A stretch of 64,000 bases of DNA from Vanessa cardui (GCF_905220365.1 NC_061141.1:193501-257500), one strand, 5' to 3'; positions 1 to 12,409 are shown, numbered from the stretch's first letter. Numbers and translations: made by a program. The notes: generated by a model from the letters alone, not told the origin.

Positions 1-877
1 CCACTAATATTACTAATGTCGATCCGTCGATATATTATCTTAATTTAGAGACAACATCACAAGTGTGTTACAAGACATAACATGACATGACATTGCATAC
101 ATGACTCCTAAAAGCGTTTTTTTTAGAATTGTTTTAATTATATATTCACTACACTGATAACAATTGCTGAGTTACCAATAACAACAGCAAATATTTACAT
201 GCTACCTTTTCCAACGAGTTAATTAGTGTCAGATTATAGCTATGATTAAAGTTAAATGTGCGTGGGTGGCATAGATTCTCGCCGAGAGGATAGTTTTGGT
301 TACTGTATCATACGAGTAATTGTACAATTGAGTGTTCCAGATGCCTGTAACAAATGACATATTCGGCACTTTGACAGGTCTGTGACGTCTTCAACAAACA
401 CCCGTTTGCGTAGCCCACCCACTCATCACTTCTTGTACACCTAACTCGTACTTAGTACTGTTGAGTTTTATTAAACATTTAATGATCTAGTGCAACTAAA
501 GGAACAAGGGGCACAAATTTCTAGAATTAATTAAATGCTCTTAAAAATCAACGTATTTCAAAATTTATAACATCAACTTTATATCGTGTAGTATGAGATA
601 ACTTAAATTTGCAAGTTTTACTGGCAAAGTTAAAAACATCCTCGGCATTGTGTTAGAAGAATAAACATCTTGTCTTGGGGAAGACGTGTTGGCCTTGTCT
701 GATTGGAAACACGTTGATATAAGTTTATTTTTGGTTTCGTCGATTACACAATTATTGATTTTAAATATCAATTTGTACTTTATTTTCCGTGAGCTCTGCA
801 GAGCGGGGAGGGTAAAACGAAGGCTAATTTTACCCTCATATCCAATTAGGTATGATAAACGGGGATCGATATTGCAT
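1..877. other. AT-rich non-coding stretch
   Basis: I see no exon, RNA gene or recognisable transposon here. Two overlapping opposite-strand frames (565-771 and 686-886) have no family features and are probably chance frames. A short inverted pair, gggtaaaa/ttttaccc, lies near 809-834. Confidence 0.5.
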
Positions 878-1012
878 TATAAATAGGATATTGAAGCGAT
901 GACCTGCAGTTGGAGTGGCCACGCTACGGTGACCAGCGCGCTAAGACCGGCTCCACATCGGATGATTAGCAGCGCGGCGTTCGTGCGTCGCTTTGGAAGC
1001 TACAACGAGCCA
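878..1012 (+). promoter_or_regulatory. candidate core promoter and CpG-richer leader
   Basis: A TATAAATA box starts at 878, and a CAGT initiator-like motif has its A at 908, a spacing of -30. About 100 bases clearly richer in G, C and CpG than the flanks follow (roughly 900-1012). A short frame opens at 962 (MISSAAFVRRFGSYNEPF) and runs to a possible donor, gtaata. No family is recognised. It could equally be an enhancer or a conserved non-coding block. Confidence 0.25.
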
Positions 1013-1022
1013 TTCGTAATAA

Positions 1023-1079
1023 TATTTAAATATATTTTTATAACATGTACGATTATACATTTAAATATATTTTTATAAT
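1023..1079. repeat. short direct duplication
   Basis: The string atttaaatatatttttataa occurs twice within 60 bases (about 1023 and 1060). It looks like local slippage in AT-rich DNA. Confidence 0.5.
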
Positions 1080-1974
1080 CGTGTTTATGCAATAAATAAA
1101 TATTTTTTAAAGTAATTTCAAGCAGTGACTTTTAATGCATTTGAACAACAATCGTCTTTATAATGACATAAATTAATTAAGAAGTACGTATGATGTTGTT
1201 TTGTTAAGTGATTTAAAACATAGAGGATCATATGTACTACAATTGTATATTAAGTCCTTCCTTCGTGTGAAAAAATGTAAAAAATTACAGTAATATTGAA
1301 TGAAGAAGTAAAATGAATGAAGCACGTGTTACACTATTTTATAAATAGTGTGAGGGCGCTCTTACCGACTCGTATATTGTCTATGTGATGTCTACTTCAA
1401 TGAAGTATTATACAAAGCCGGATTAGCGAACACGTAAGTTTTCACTACAACACATATACACACATACAACCGATACGTAATACAAAGGCTAACGTGGCTT
1501 ATCCACATTGTATATTTGTATCGACTAAGATACTTTTACGAAGTAAATGTATGAAATGTTGTGTTGAATTTATCACGACATTTAAATATTGAAGGGATAA
1601 GGAAGTCACTACACTGTCAAACGTGTAAACATTAAACTGTTGCGTGTAATATTTTACATATGCTTTTGACGTAATACTTAGTTGTAAGTAATTAAAATTA
1701 CTTTTATGAGCCTCCTCTTCATAAAAAAGGAAATGTTGTTAAAAAGACGAGCACATCTCGAACGCGACGCAGAGTCTAAGTAAGCTTTTAATGCTGGAGT
1801 GCCATATGATTGCCATCACAAAAAAATCGCCAACTACTGTAGTGTTCCTCTGTTTTTTTGTAACCCTAAAGATAAAAAAAGTAATTATGGCTAATTGTTC
1901 AAACATTAAAAGAAAAAAAAAATAATTTAAATAATTGTATTTAACTAACTTGACTTTGTATTTTTTAAATGTTA

Positions 1975-2118
1975 AAAAGAGTAACTACTGAGTTTCTTGC
2001 CGGTTCTTCTCGGTAGAATCTACTTTCCGAACCGGTGGTAGCTTCGCTTAATTGTAAAATGACGATTCAAAAGTGCTTCTAAAAGCCTAGTTGAATAAAG
2101 TTTATTTTGATTTGACAT
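1975..2118 (+). mobile_element. 3' end of a Jockey/CR1-like LINE
   Basis: This is the 3' untranslated tail of a LINE family seen five times in the window. The diagnostic core is 'gagtttcttgccggttcttc' followed by an 'aaccggtggtagcttc' block and a tail ending in aataaagtttattttgat. No coding part remains. Copies at 28311, 44894 and 55199, and in opposite orientation at 43962, share the same core. Family assignment rests on the ORF2 C-terminus attached to the 28311 and 44126 copies. Confidence 0.75.
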
Positions 2119-2314
2119 TCATACATCACGCAAATTATTCTTATCAAATATCAAAGAAAACTATGTCATAATTGTTGTGAAAGTCGCAAGACATTAAAAA
2201 AACTCGTTTTACAAGAATAAAAAAGTATGATGCAATACAGGATATAGGAAATGTTACCAAGAAATGTCAACAAGAACAACCTCAGTAGTGCTGTTTTAGT
2301 GCAATGAAATAAAG

Positions 2315-2489
2315 TATAAATCGATATCCGCACTCAGTCATTCGTCAGCTAACACACACCACACTACAGCAGCGCTGGAGACTTGTGTTTGCTCGTCGAA
2401 CGTTTCTCTTAATCTTACTAATGGGGAACACGTCGTCACATCATCTCGGAAACATGCATTTGTGTAATACAAATGACTTCCATACATAA
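2315..2489 (+). promoter_or_regulatory. candidate promoter with a short myristoylation-like ORF
   Basis: TATAAA lies at 2315-2320. Two overlapping initiator matches follow, TCAGTC at 2334 and TCATTC at 2338. The second puts the TATA T at -25. A GC-richer leader leads to an ATG at 2421. The 22-codon frame begins MGNTSSHHL, which fits an N-myristoylation consensus (Gly2, Ser6), and stops at 2487-2489. A donor-like gtgtaat within the frame means this could be a first exon. No downstream exon was found, so this is tentative. Confidence 0.25.
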
Positions 2490-4485
2490 TGTACGAACTT
2501 GCACTTTTTGTAAATTATTATGAATGGAGGTCGTATATCATACCTTTAACATCAACTTGAACAACCAAAAACAATAAATTCGAATTGCGTATCGAAAATC
2601 TGTACAATAATTATTAAACTTTAATTCAATTTAAATTGACAAACGCTCATAACGAATGATTGTTGACATATAAAATATGTAAAAACATTATGCAAAGACT
2701 TAATTCTTCTTGTATAATTTAAAATAATGTTATCGAGAGAGTCAATCAAGTTCAAAGGGTTTTAATAATCTCAATTTCCGCATCAATGGCTCAGGAATGG
2801 GAGCGGAGCGCGAGCTGCGAATACATAATTCGTTCATTCATTCCGGTCTTCAGACGCAGTAGCTATGATTAGCTTCTGATTTGTAACTTTATTAATTGCT
2901 AACTTATTTAATTTCAATAATTGTTTGATTATTTATGTCTAAGCCAATATGGAAACTGTACCTTTAGTAATAATATATTTAATAATTATTATTTGTATAT
3001 GTCGAAATGTATTGTTTATGGATAAAATTTAGTTCCTAACAAAATGTTACGTGTACTTAAAGTAGTACGATATAATATTGAATACGTAAATAGACGTATT
3101 ATTCTATAAAACAAAGTTAATAAAAATACGAGCTTCAGAAGTCTTTACGTTAAGTTAGTGAAAATATTTCCATCTCATCGTGCGTTAAGACACACTTTAA
3201 GAGTAATAAAAACACAAGTTTAGAGCAGTTTAGTTAGCAAGTCTCAAGAGCCAACTACATGAACACACTGCTCATAGTCTCCAGGTTTCGCGATTATAAC
3301 ACATTTGCATAGACTCGGTAAGAGCTGTCTCTTACAAAACTGAATTTTGCTGACTCGAAGGGTACAGTCTTAAATAAACAATGTACGTAGAAAGGGCTCA
3401 ATTCTGCTCGTGAGGCAAACTGTCTAGTTTAATTTAATAGTTATTTGAAGAACTTAAGATAACGATATTGTTCGCGTAAGCATTGTACAGAAGTCAGATT
3501 GCTTTGAGTGTTGGATGTTTAATTTCTTTTTATCGTATGATGGATAAGATATGCAAAAGATACTGAGTCACTTGAGATAGAGAAGAATACGTCACCGAGT
3601 TAATGATGGTCTAATAAACGCAATATGCCACTGCTGAGCAAATAACATCTCTAGATTAAACACTATGTAAATTCTGAACAAAGGCGTCATCGCCTTATAC
3701 AGAAATTGTTACTAGAATGATGATATAAATGGTATAAACGCCTGCCTGTAGTTACTTAAGATACTCAAGTAATTTAAAGGGGCGGAATACGTGTCAAACG
3801 CATGTCGATACAAACATCAAAATATTATTCTAATACTTAATATTTTGTAACATTTTTAAGTGTAGTGTAGTGATTAATGATACATGATTAATAAAGCATT
3901 AATATCTTACAAAATTAGACTCAACTTATTTGTAATTTAATAATATTTAAAACAAAAATGTTGTGTTTTTTTACATATTGTAAATTTATTTATAAAGTAA
4001 GTATAAAATTATGAGATCAAAGTCGTGACAAGAATAAAACAGAAACTATAAATTCTATCAATAACTTCTATCGAGTTGAATCGATAATCCTATTTATAGA
4101 AAAAAATCAATAAGTCCATTAAAAGGCAATGCACTATTACGAAATATTACATATTACATGAAGACGATTGGGTGGACTACAACGATTATTATTGATTTGG
4201 GAAACCAGGTTCAAACATAAAAAAATCTCAAAAACAAGGGTATTTGAAAACATGTTGATAATTGCAATTTTTCTAGGCTAGTGATTGTTTTTTTTTTTTA
4301 AATTATACACGTTAATAATATATTTGAAGAGATTTTCGTAATTAATTAGTTATCGAATATCACATTACCATCTATAAATTAATTAGATTAGGCACAATTA
4401 ATGTCGTGTTTTGTTACATACTTACGTTAAAAGAATTAATAGCTATAAATAAACCAGAAAGATAAATCGACAGATTATTGAATGC
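2490..4485. other. non-coding stretch, no recognised element
   Basis: AT-rich DNA with no exon, SINE or LINE that I recognise. A GC-richer patch at about 2785-2870 (around gggagcggagcgcgagctgcg) stands out and could be regulatory. Otherwise nothing is seen. Confidence 0.4.
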
Positions 4486-4650
4486 ATTATTAAAGTTATT
4501 GATTTCGGAATATTTACCATGATTTTTATTTTTGTTCGGAGACTGAGTCTCGTGAACAAAACATTCGTAGATCATGTCGAAATATCGAGCTCCACCGAAC
4601 AAAAATAATAAAAACATGGTAAATATCCCGAAATCAATAACTTTAATAAT
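4486..4650. repeat. fold-back element with ~54-bp arms
   Basis: The left arm 4486-4539 and right arm 4595-4650 are near-complete reverse complements, differing by a few bases and small indels, around a 55-base loop. The minus-strand frame 4414-4662 simply runs through this fold-back. It is a hairpin MITE or a local inverted duplication. No terminal target duplication was clear. Confidence 0.8.
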
Positions 4651-5754
4651 TAAAATAATCATGTTAATTTACAATCTTATATTGAGTGCATGTTTTAAAA
4701 ATTCGCACCTACTAATAAATTAAATCATCGTCTTTAAACAAATCATCGTATCAATATAAAGTCGTGATCGCATCGTCGAGTGTGAACAGTGATTGTTTAT
4801 CTATCTCTAAAGCAGAAACAATTTCAGTTCAGCTAATGAATATTGAAGCACACGTCCTCCGGACATGTCGCGCATATTTGCCCCAAATAATAACCTGTCA
4901 TTTCTGGTAAACAACTGCGCAGGACGACAACGTCACTTGGTTAGCCCTTATTACAAACGGGAAAAGGACCATATTACAACGGCGTACTTGTCTCTATATT
5001 TTGTTTCAAAGTATATTACATTATAATTGTTTTTAAGAATATTTAGGTAACGATATTATACTCGTTCAAAATTAGTTAACGATTTAAAAAAAGCTTCTAA
5101 CCTGAAGGTGTTATAAAGATGAAGTCTTTGAGATCAAACGTCAAGTAAATATTAGATTATATTTATTTTAGTAAATATCTCTTCATACGTTCTCGTGATT
5201 CTCTTATTATCTTATTTAAAATAAAGTTGCTTTGAATCTAATAAATAAAGTAAGTGAGGGCATAAAAAACTATAATCTATTAAAGAGTTCATAGATCTAC
5301 GTCGTCTAATCCGAGCGATTGTTTTCGCAGTCGACTGTCATTAACATGGATGAATTCCTTCATCGCAATAGCAGTTTATTACGAATAATCGAATGAGACT
5401 CGATTATCAGGCGATTAGTAATCGATCTGAGAGGATTTGAACGAACAAAATTGATTAAAACCGTCGAGACGTAGAAGTTTACGACCAAAGGCGTAAAACT
5501 TCAACGGTGACATTAGGATAGTAGGTATAACCAAATATATATGCCTATATTCAAAGTTCACCAGATAAGTTACCGCTTTGACTTCTTGTGGGTCGACTTT
5601 GACCCCTCGTAACCAAATTATAAGCAAGTTGTACACAACCTATTGAGAATTAGAGATTTAGTTCGTAAATAATTGAATCACACGTTTACGGAACACGTCA
5701 ACGGCTGAAAGATTTCAATTTGTGATGACGAGTAGTCAATATACCTCCTACATA

Positions 5755-5950
5755 TGATCTATAGTAATATTATAAATTTGAAAGTAACTTTGTTTGTCTT
5801 TCTATCTGTCGCTCTTTCACGACCAAAACTCCTAAATTTGGTATAAAGCAAACATGGATTCCAAGAAAGGACGTAGGCTAATTTTTTTGCCTACCAACAC
5901 CGGTAAACGCGAGCGAAGCGGCGTGCGACGACTAGTATTGTATAAACTAG
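5755..5950 (+). repeat. interspersed repeat family A
   Basis: This copy has the ordered blocks 'tataaatttgaaagtaac', 'gtcgctctttcacgacc', 'tttggtataaagcaaac', 'aagaaaggacgtaggcta' and 'gcgagcgaag'. The same order recurs at 16775, 25870 and (reversed) 39000. The family is widespread in moths and butterflies and its class is unknown to me. The 80-codon frame at 5854-6096 is a by-product. Confidence 0.7.
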
Positions 5951-6803
5951 TTTACGAATTTATTACAGCACTAGATGATTTTCCCAAACGAGTGTATATA
6001 ATCGTTAATACTTTAACGCCTTGTGTTAGCGATGAAGTTTTCCTTTTAAACAATTTCGAGGACTCCCTTTCTTGCCTTTATCGCTTAATCTCGTAAAATC
6101 ATTGAACAGTTGTGATAAAAATGAAATCTCCGACGTTTTATCTCGGCGTTTAAAGCTGAACAAAAGCGAAACAGCGCTCAGGTTGCCGTGGAAGTTTTCA
6201 GACATAATGTATCAGGTTGACGACATTAGTTAATAGACTGAGAATTCGAGTAAGTTCCAAAGTCAGTCGAAACGTTCAAGACGCCCTCTATCTAAGCCGC
6301 AAATTGAGTTTTGTGTGTTATGATCAGTTTTTTACATAATTATAAAAATTAGCAAAATAGACTTAAAGCAGAGATAATGAATGCATCTGTGATGCCATAT
6401 TTCATTGATGTATAATTGCCTAATTAATGGAAGGATCGCAACTGCATAACGCAAATTTGGGTTTCAACGGTAAGTGGTATGATTGAAAGTTATTGATTTC
6501 TATTGTCTTGAAGTTTTCAGTCCTTAGTTTGCCTTGGAAAGTACGTAAAGCCTTTTTTTCTGATTGTGACCGATTGCACTCCCATTACAATAAGAGAAAG
6601 AGAGACTAGAAGCAACTCTTGTGATGCACATAATTAGTACAGAAGACCACTTTGAGACTATCAGATAATAACGAGGTGGGTACAATTACACTATCAAAAC
6701 CGCTCTGTGAACATATGACAGGTATAATTACATAGATTACATCTCTCTCTAATCAAAACGTAATATCAGTAACAATTAATTAGATATCCACGGGTGTTTA
6801 GTC
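5951..6803. other. non-coding stretch, nothing recognised
   Basis: AT-rich sequence between repeat family A and a SINE fragment. I see no coding or RNA feature. Confidence 0.4.
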
Positions 6804-6905
6804 CCGCATTGGAACAGCGTGGTGGAATATCTTACAAACATTCCTCAAAGGGAGAAGACACCTTAGCCGAAGCGGTGGGAAATTTACAGGCTGTTGTTGT
6901 TGTGG
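6804..6905 (+). mobile_element. 3' fragment of the tRNA-derived SINE
   Basis: It matches the SINE tail only: 'cccgcattggaacagcgtgg', then the 'tggaatat' and 'aaagggag' blocks, and the ending 'tttacaggctgttgttgttg'. The tRNA-like head and middle are missing, so this is a 5'-truncated insertion. Confidence 0.8.
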
Positions 6906-7141
6906 GTTTTTTGGTGAGAGGAGGCACATTCTTTGGGTTAAGGTTTTGAAGGTAGTGTCGATGCAAAAGAGCTAATGGACGGACGACACTTACCGTTCTC
7001 CTCAGTACTCCTGAAATCGATCGTACCGTTTTTTTATTATTGCGACGCTTACCTGGAAAAAGTAAAATTATTCATAAGTTGTAGCTGGTAGTCAGTTTTA
7101 TCGTTAAATCGAGAATACGTTTCGCCGTATTTCTGCGATAA

Positions 7142-7483
7142 TTACACATGCATGTGTTCTAAGAACATTTTATTGAATGGTTTGTAGTAGTCATTAAATA
7201 TTTGTTCCCTATTACTGTATTTTTTTATGTGAAGAACATCATTTGTTTGCTGCATATTATAGTGCGTCCACGCGGTTCTGTTATTTAAAAAAAAAAACAT
7301 TTGTTTGATCGACGAAAATGGAAGAATAGATATTTTATAATAGTAAATAACAGGCAAACTATTATGAATAAGTTTATAAAATTGGTTCAATTCAATTTGA
7401 AGTTTGACACATAATAAAAATGGAATGAAATAGATGCGTATTTTACAAGTTGGCGACATACGAGCGATATGGTTACATGACAT
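7142..7483 (-). other. unsupported 113-codon open frame
   Basis: This frame is AT-rich with a composition like its surroundings. It has no domain, no signal peptide and no neighbouring transposon core. I regard it as a chance frame and list it because of its length. No function is suggested. Confidence 0.1.
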
Positions 7484-7724
7484 TGTCTAAACTCTGAAAT
7501 TATTTTTTTCTATAGTTAACCTTAACCTTGTTGGTTGCCGGGATAAGATCGCAATGTAGCGATGAGTTTTATTTAGGCTGTTTCCATGTTGTATTTATTT
7601 ATTTTCTCTCTATGGCGTACAGTAAAGTATAACCTTAGAATCGCCTTGAACTAAAAATTGTAAAATCTACCAACAAATAAACTAGTTGTATCATGACGAG
7701 CAGCGCTGCAATATTAATGTGCCA

Positions 7725-8240
7725 AGAATGTGAGGGATCGCTTTCACGTCAGCAATCGATGGCGGCGCTTAGTAATTCATGAGGGCGATTGCTTGCGGCC
7801 GTCGCGTTTGAGGCTAACGATGTAATGTCAAGAGTTTGGAAACTTTTGTTTGAACTTGTTGCACTGACCGGCTATTTACACCTAAGACAACTTTAACATT
7901 AGCTGCACTGGCACTAACATTGTAAGTTAGTCAACTATTTAACTTATCAATAAATTTATTTCTAATGTACGAGTATACGTATATATTACTCAAATATTGA
8001 AGTAGCCTCGCAAAAGGCAAATATACATTTGATATTTGATTGCTTTGACAAATATAAGGCTATACCGAACGTGGTTTATAGCTTGTCTGTCAATTCGGCT
8101 AACGTAATTACGAAGTCGCCGGTACAGCGGACACCTCTCCCGCCGCCGGAGCGACGAGTGCTACCCGCTATTGTTTCGGGCTATTGTTTGTCTGAAAGTC
8201 TGAGGTCGGACGTGTGTGGCTTTAGTGCGAGACAATAGTA
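7725..8240. promoter_or_regulatory. two GC-richer non-coding islands, candidate cis-regulatory
   Basis: The islands 7735-7815 and 8110-8222 are CpG-rich against a strongly AT-rich background, with intact short words such as tcagcaatcgatggcggcgc and gccgccggagcgacgag. No splice-compatible coding frame fits well. The frame at 8029-8238 crosses the second island but has no family features. They may be conserved enhancers. Confidence 0.25.
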
Positions 8241-9324
8241 TTGAGGACATACTATTAAAACATAGGGGATGCCTCGGCTACTCGCAATATTGTCGACGGT
8301 TTTTAGACATATTTGACATACACCTGCATCTGAAAATCTTTTTTAATATACGAGTTTACGAGTTTCTGTACATTGGAAACAAACGTAGTATTAAATACTT
8401 TCCTTTTACTACAACACTATATACCTATGTCAAAACATAATAGTAAATTAAGTGCCCATTCTATTGCCCCGATTTGTGTTTAGGGAGACTGGTTCTGCTT
8501 AGGTGCCTGGAATAAATTCTAAACTCTCTCTTCAAGAGGATGACAGGTTTCAATGTTTTCAAAATAAGTTTGGTAGCTCAATTTTAATTAGTTACAGTAT
8601 GTATTGAGTGACAAAGTGTATTTGTTCAAGTGAATTTGTCAACGTTCTAATCGTGACGTCCGTTTGTATTAGCTAAAAAAGCTAGTTAATTCAATAAATC
8701 AACAAATACATCTCCAACAAAGATTGGATAAAAAGAAAACCAGATACACATCGCCACATCTCAATTCAACACGTGTTATGAAAGGCGAGGATTCTTTTAT
8801 TAAGAGCATTTATCACCAGTCCGTGGGACGCTTATCCACCAGTAAAGGGAGGTTTGGCGTCAGGGGGGCTGGTAGTTTGGCGAATCTTATATTTCATGCA
8901 AGTGTTGACCTCGTAAACGAATTAAGAGCAAGCGAATTGCCTTTTTAATCGATTGTGTACACTGAAGATATTTACAACAAGAGCAATGAACGAACATTTT
9001 TACATTAATTTATTATAATATAAGCATCGATCAAATCGATTCAATATACGAGTTGACATCTGTTTCGATCGACATGTATTGTATTACAGAATTGATCCCG
9101 GCTCAGCTGTATTATTATAATTTGGAGAGTTGCTATTCACATAGGCAGACTTCAAATATCACATTTAATCAATTTAATAAAATAAATTTCACACAGGAGT
9201 TTTAAATCGCCAAATGTTGCCGTTAGGATTTCTGTATCGTACTTAAGTAACGTTAAAAATAATCTATATTCATTTTATATGTGCGGAAGTAACTCTTTTA
9301 AGGTCGTAATACTGACAGAAAATT

Positions 9325-9390
9325 CAGTGCTGCTTGGCTGGATTTGAACCCCCAACCATCGGCTAAGATTCTGGAATGCTAACTAAACTA
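9325..9390 (-). mobile_element. degraded tRNA-like SINE head
   Basis: The string 'gctggatttgaacccccaa' followed by 'ccatcggctaagat' is the reverse complement of the SINE box-B region (gggttcaaaccc) and its upstream anticodon-arm equivalent, with several substitutions. Confidence 0.5.
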
Positions 9391-9897
9391 TGTAGAAATT
9401 AATTTATACCAAAAATATATATTTAAGGTCACATCGAATTGTCACTGTTAGCTCAGCTGTGACGCAAATATTTTGGTTAAAATTTAAATTAGATTTACTA
9501 GCGGCGTTTTGGTTTTCGTTGGAAATACATTCAATACCATATATCAATTAGGCATTGTGTACGTTCGTTGTGTCGTGATATTTGTAATTGGTTTAATAGA
9601 AATACGTGAGTAAATTCTTATTATTTCGAACTATCAGTTATTTTGATGTTGTTTTATCAATATAAATTTATTTATCCATCAATCGAAATCGTGTCTTGAA
9701 TACTAATACTAGTTATGCAGCTCGTTTATCTCACGGTTGCGCAAACGCCCCATCTCCTATTTAGGGAAATGATTACGTGTATTTCACAATGTTTCTCTAT
9801 TGCGTCTTAGCAATATACATATGCGATACTTCAACAAGCTTGCTTTTTATGGCGGTTATCTCTTTAGCGCACGAGATTGATTATAAACATATTAAAT

Positions 9898-9962
9898 GTC
9901 AGTGGTGCTTGTTCGGATATGAACCCGCTGTCTACAGTTAAGTGTTCTACTGTGAAGGCTGG
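9898..9962 (-). mobile_element. degraded tRNA-like SINE head
   Basis: 'gtggtgcttgttcggatatg' followed by 'aacccgctgtctacagttaa' aligns with the reverse complement of the SINE head (ggtgcttgcctgggtttgaa, then acccgcaatcatcggttaa). Strongly diverged. Confidence 0.45.
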
Positions 9963-10228
9963 CGCTGATCGAAATAATTTTGACCTGAACGTATTGGTTG
10001 AAATTCTGCCAAATCAATGATTGATATATCCAACCTGAGCACTGTTGTAAAATATAAGCGTTCCCTTTAAGGAAAGAAGGTCAAGAAGTAAATAATTAAC
10101 GTTTTTTAATAAGTGTAACTTAAATTTTACTTAACACTTCTCTATAAATCTAAATCAAAAGGCGAGTTTAATTGGATTTATTAGTAAATAATAAACAAGT
10201 AATGTCCAATGGAACACCGAGTACAATC

Positions 10229-11961
10229 TTAACACGTTCAGTGCCAGCGACACGCCTAGCGTGTTCATGCGAATTTCTATAGCCACGCCGCGAACACGCT
10301 AGGCGTGTTCTAAGAATTTCAGTGATATCTTAAAAACTAGGCTAAATTATTCATTCAAACTAATTGTGTGCAATCTTCAAGCGATAAGCTACTGATATTT
10401 TAAGTGGGCCGTTAAAAATAATATTTTTTTTTTATTTTACAAAAAAATGTCTTTCGTAATGCCGGCGACACGCTAGGCTTGTTCACTTATTAAGGATAAT
10501 CATAGATTGTCAAACTGTTTTTTCAACAAACCACATTTTATTTATGGCTTATTACCAATTTGTTGAAAATTTAACTAATTTTGTTATTGTTTTCTCAAAT
10601 TTGCGGAACTTTGTTACATTTTTTTTTTGTACAAATATCTATTATTATAAAAATTTATACACCTTTGTAGTATAAATAAAAATTTTAACAAAAAGAAAAA
10701 CCGACTTCAAACAAAACACTATTTTAAAACAAATTAATATGCACGAAAAAGTAATAAAAATAATTGCGTATTCAACATATTTTTTAGAGTCTTCCTAAGT
10801 TAAATGAAATGAAAAATATTAGACTACTTAAAAGTCGATTTACGATTATATAATGTAGTTATAGTTATTGAATCGAATTGATAACCTCCTCCTTTTGGAA
10901 GTCGGTTGAAAACTATATAAGCCGTAATTCTGCCATTCCTATTTAATGACAAAGTTTATACTAAATTGTCTTACTTTGTGTTATGTTGATACTGATTATG
11001 TATTACAAGTACCTATATGTTAGTTCGATTAATCATTAACTACCACATACATACACCAAATATATAAAATTAAACACTAAATAAGGCTGATTTACCTTAA
11101 AAATGTAAACTCATGTCAACTTCAAATTCGTGTTACAAGAATTGAAGTAATGAAACAATAAAACGAGTTTAGCTTACAAGAAGCTTGATTATTTTTTAAT
11201 TATTTGTTTATTAATTATTACTTATTTAATTGTTCTTTATTATTATATCAAGACATGTGCACCGAATCGATATCCTATGACCTTTGAACATTTCTAGCAA
11301 CTAATAAGAAAGTGAACGAAACAAGTGAGATAAAAATTGATTTTAGAAATTAATAAGTATGTATTTGAGAAAACAAAAAAAGAAGGTGGATTTTTATGGA
11401 CACTTTATGAAGCGAAATTTAAACTCTGTTTTAATTTGTATTGAAAGTTCTATTTTATTTTATTTGATTATACCTTGCTACTTTCAAACTGTCCCGCGTC
11501 CTTTGCAGGGATACAACAGTAGATAACAGGTAACAGTATATATCATGAACAATTTTTTTATTGAAATACGAACTAAATCATAACGCGATAAAAAGTATAT
11601 ATCAAATTCGACACCAATATAAATATGATATGTGGGAATTTATTAAAAAGTTTTACAACCACTGATTACATTATGATGTTTACTTACCATAAAAGCGGTT
11701 TTTTGTCATAATTCCAGGATAAAACACTGACAACATTATTCTAAACACCTTAATTATTGCATAACACAAGAAATATTAACTAACAAAGACCGTTTTAACA
11801 AAAAAATTATCATTTTTTTGTTCCTGTGCCAGTGGACACGCTACGCTTGTCCATACAATTTATCTAGCGATGCCGGGGACACGCCTAGCGTGTTCGCGGC
11901 TTTATGTATGGCGGCATCGCTATGAGCATAGGAAAAATTTAGGTGGCAGTGAACGTGTTAA
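10229..11961. mobile_element. piggyBac-like non-autonomous element (TTAA flanks)
   Basis: TTAA at 10229-10232 and 11958-11961 flanks 1,725 bases. Terminal inverted repeats are 14 bases, CACGTTCAGTGCCA on the left and CACGTTCACTGCCA as the complement of the right end, one mismatch. About 60 bases inside each end lies a shared subterminal motif, gccgcgaacacgctaggcgt. Further cacgc-tag-gcgtg quasi-palindromes occur near 10250, 10470 and 11880. No transposase frame is present. TTAA targeting is known for piggyBac; the family assignment is inference. A second copy begins at 63168 in inverted orientation. Confidence 0.8.
10699..10907. mobile_element. nested short inverted-repeat element
   Basis: Terminal aaccgacttc (10699-10708) and gaagtcggtt (10898-10907) are exact reverse complements flanking about 190 AT-rich bases, with 'ataacctcctccttttgg' near the right end. 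These words are very common in lepidopteran genomes. It sits inside the left half of the piggyBac-like element, where the second copy cannot be compared. Confidence 0.55.
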
Positions 11962-12202
11962 GTGGAGACGCCGTCTCTGCGATACTTCTGGAACTTTTAA
12001 TCTCGGCGATGAGAGCTGCGTGAATGGAACGATTAATATCAGTTTAGCAGCGAGAGCGCGGATTACGAAGTTTAGTTTGAGTTTCAGCTGCCGCCGCGAC
12101 GCGTGGGCTCACTTCGCTAATTGCGAAATTGTTGCTCTAACTTGTGTTGCACACACGCGCGATACATGCTTAGATAAATAAATATTCATTCATATTATAG
12201 AT

Positions 12203-12384
12203 CCAAGATGGCTCAGTGGTTAGAACGCGTGCATCTTAACCGATGATTGCGGGTTCAAACCCAGGCAAGCACCGCTGATTCATGTGCTTAATTTGTGTTT
12301 GTAATTCATCTCGTGCTCGGCGGTGAAGGAAAAGATCGTGAGGAAACCTGCTTGTGCCTAATTTAATAGAAAGCCTACCAACTT
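12203..12384 (+). mobile_element. tRNA-derived SINE, 3'-truncated
   Basis: Box A (tggctcagtgg, from 12209) and box B (gggttcaaaccc) of an RNA polymerase III promoter are intact. The middle domain with 'ctcggcggtgaaggaaaa' and 'gaggaaacctgc' follows. Similarity stops near 12384, before the SINE tail. Metulj-like SINEs of butterflies have this layout; the name is from memory. Confidence 0.85.
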
Positions 12385-12409
12385 CTTTTTATAATTCGTT
12401 TTTTTTTTA

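Noticed and set aside
7142..7483. 113-codon minus-strand frame as a gene
   Set aside because: AT-driven composition, no splice context, no family features.
11870..12181. 103-codon + strand frame as a gene
   Set aside because: It crosses the TTAA end of the piggyBac-like element and has no domain; part of it is terminal repeat.
12209..12275. Box A/box B segments as functional tRNA genes
   Set aside because: They are heads of a dispersed SINE (also at 22613, 26375, 32601, 45388, 50297, 58517) with a long non-tRNA body and no cloverleaf closure.
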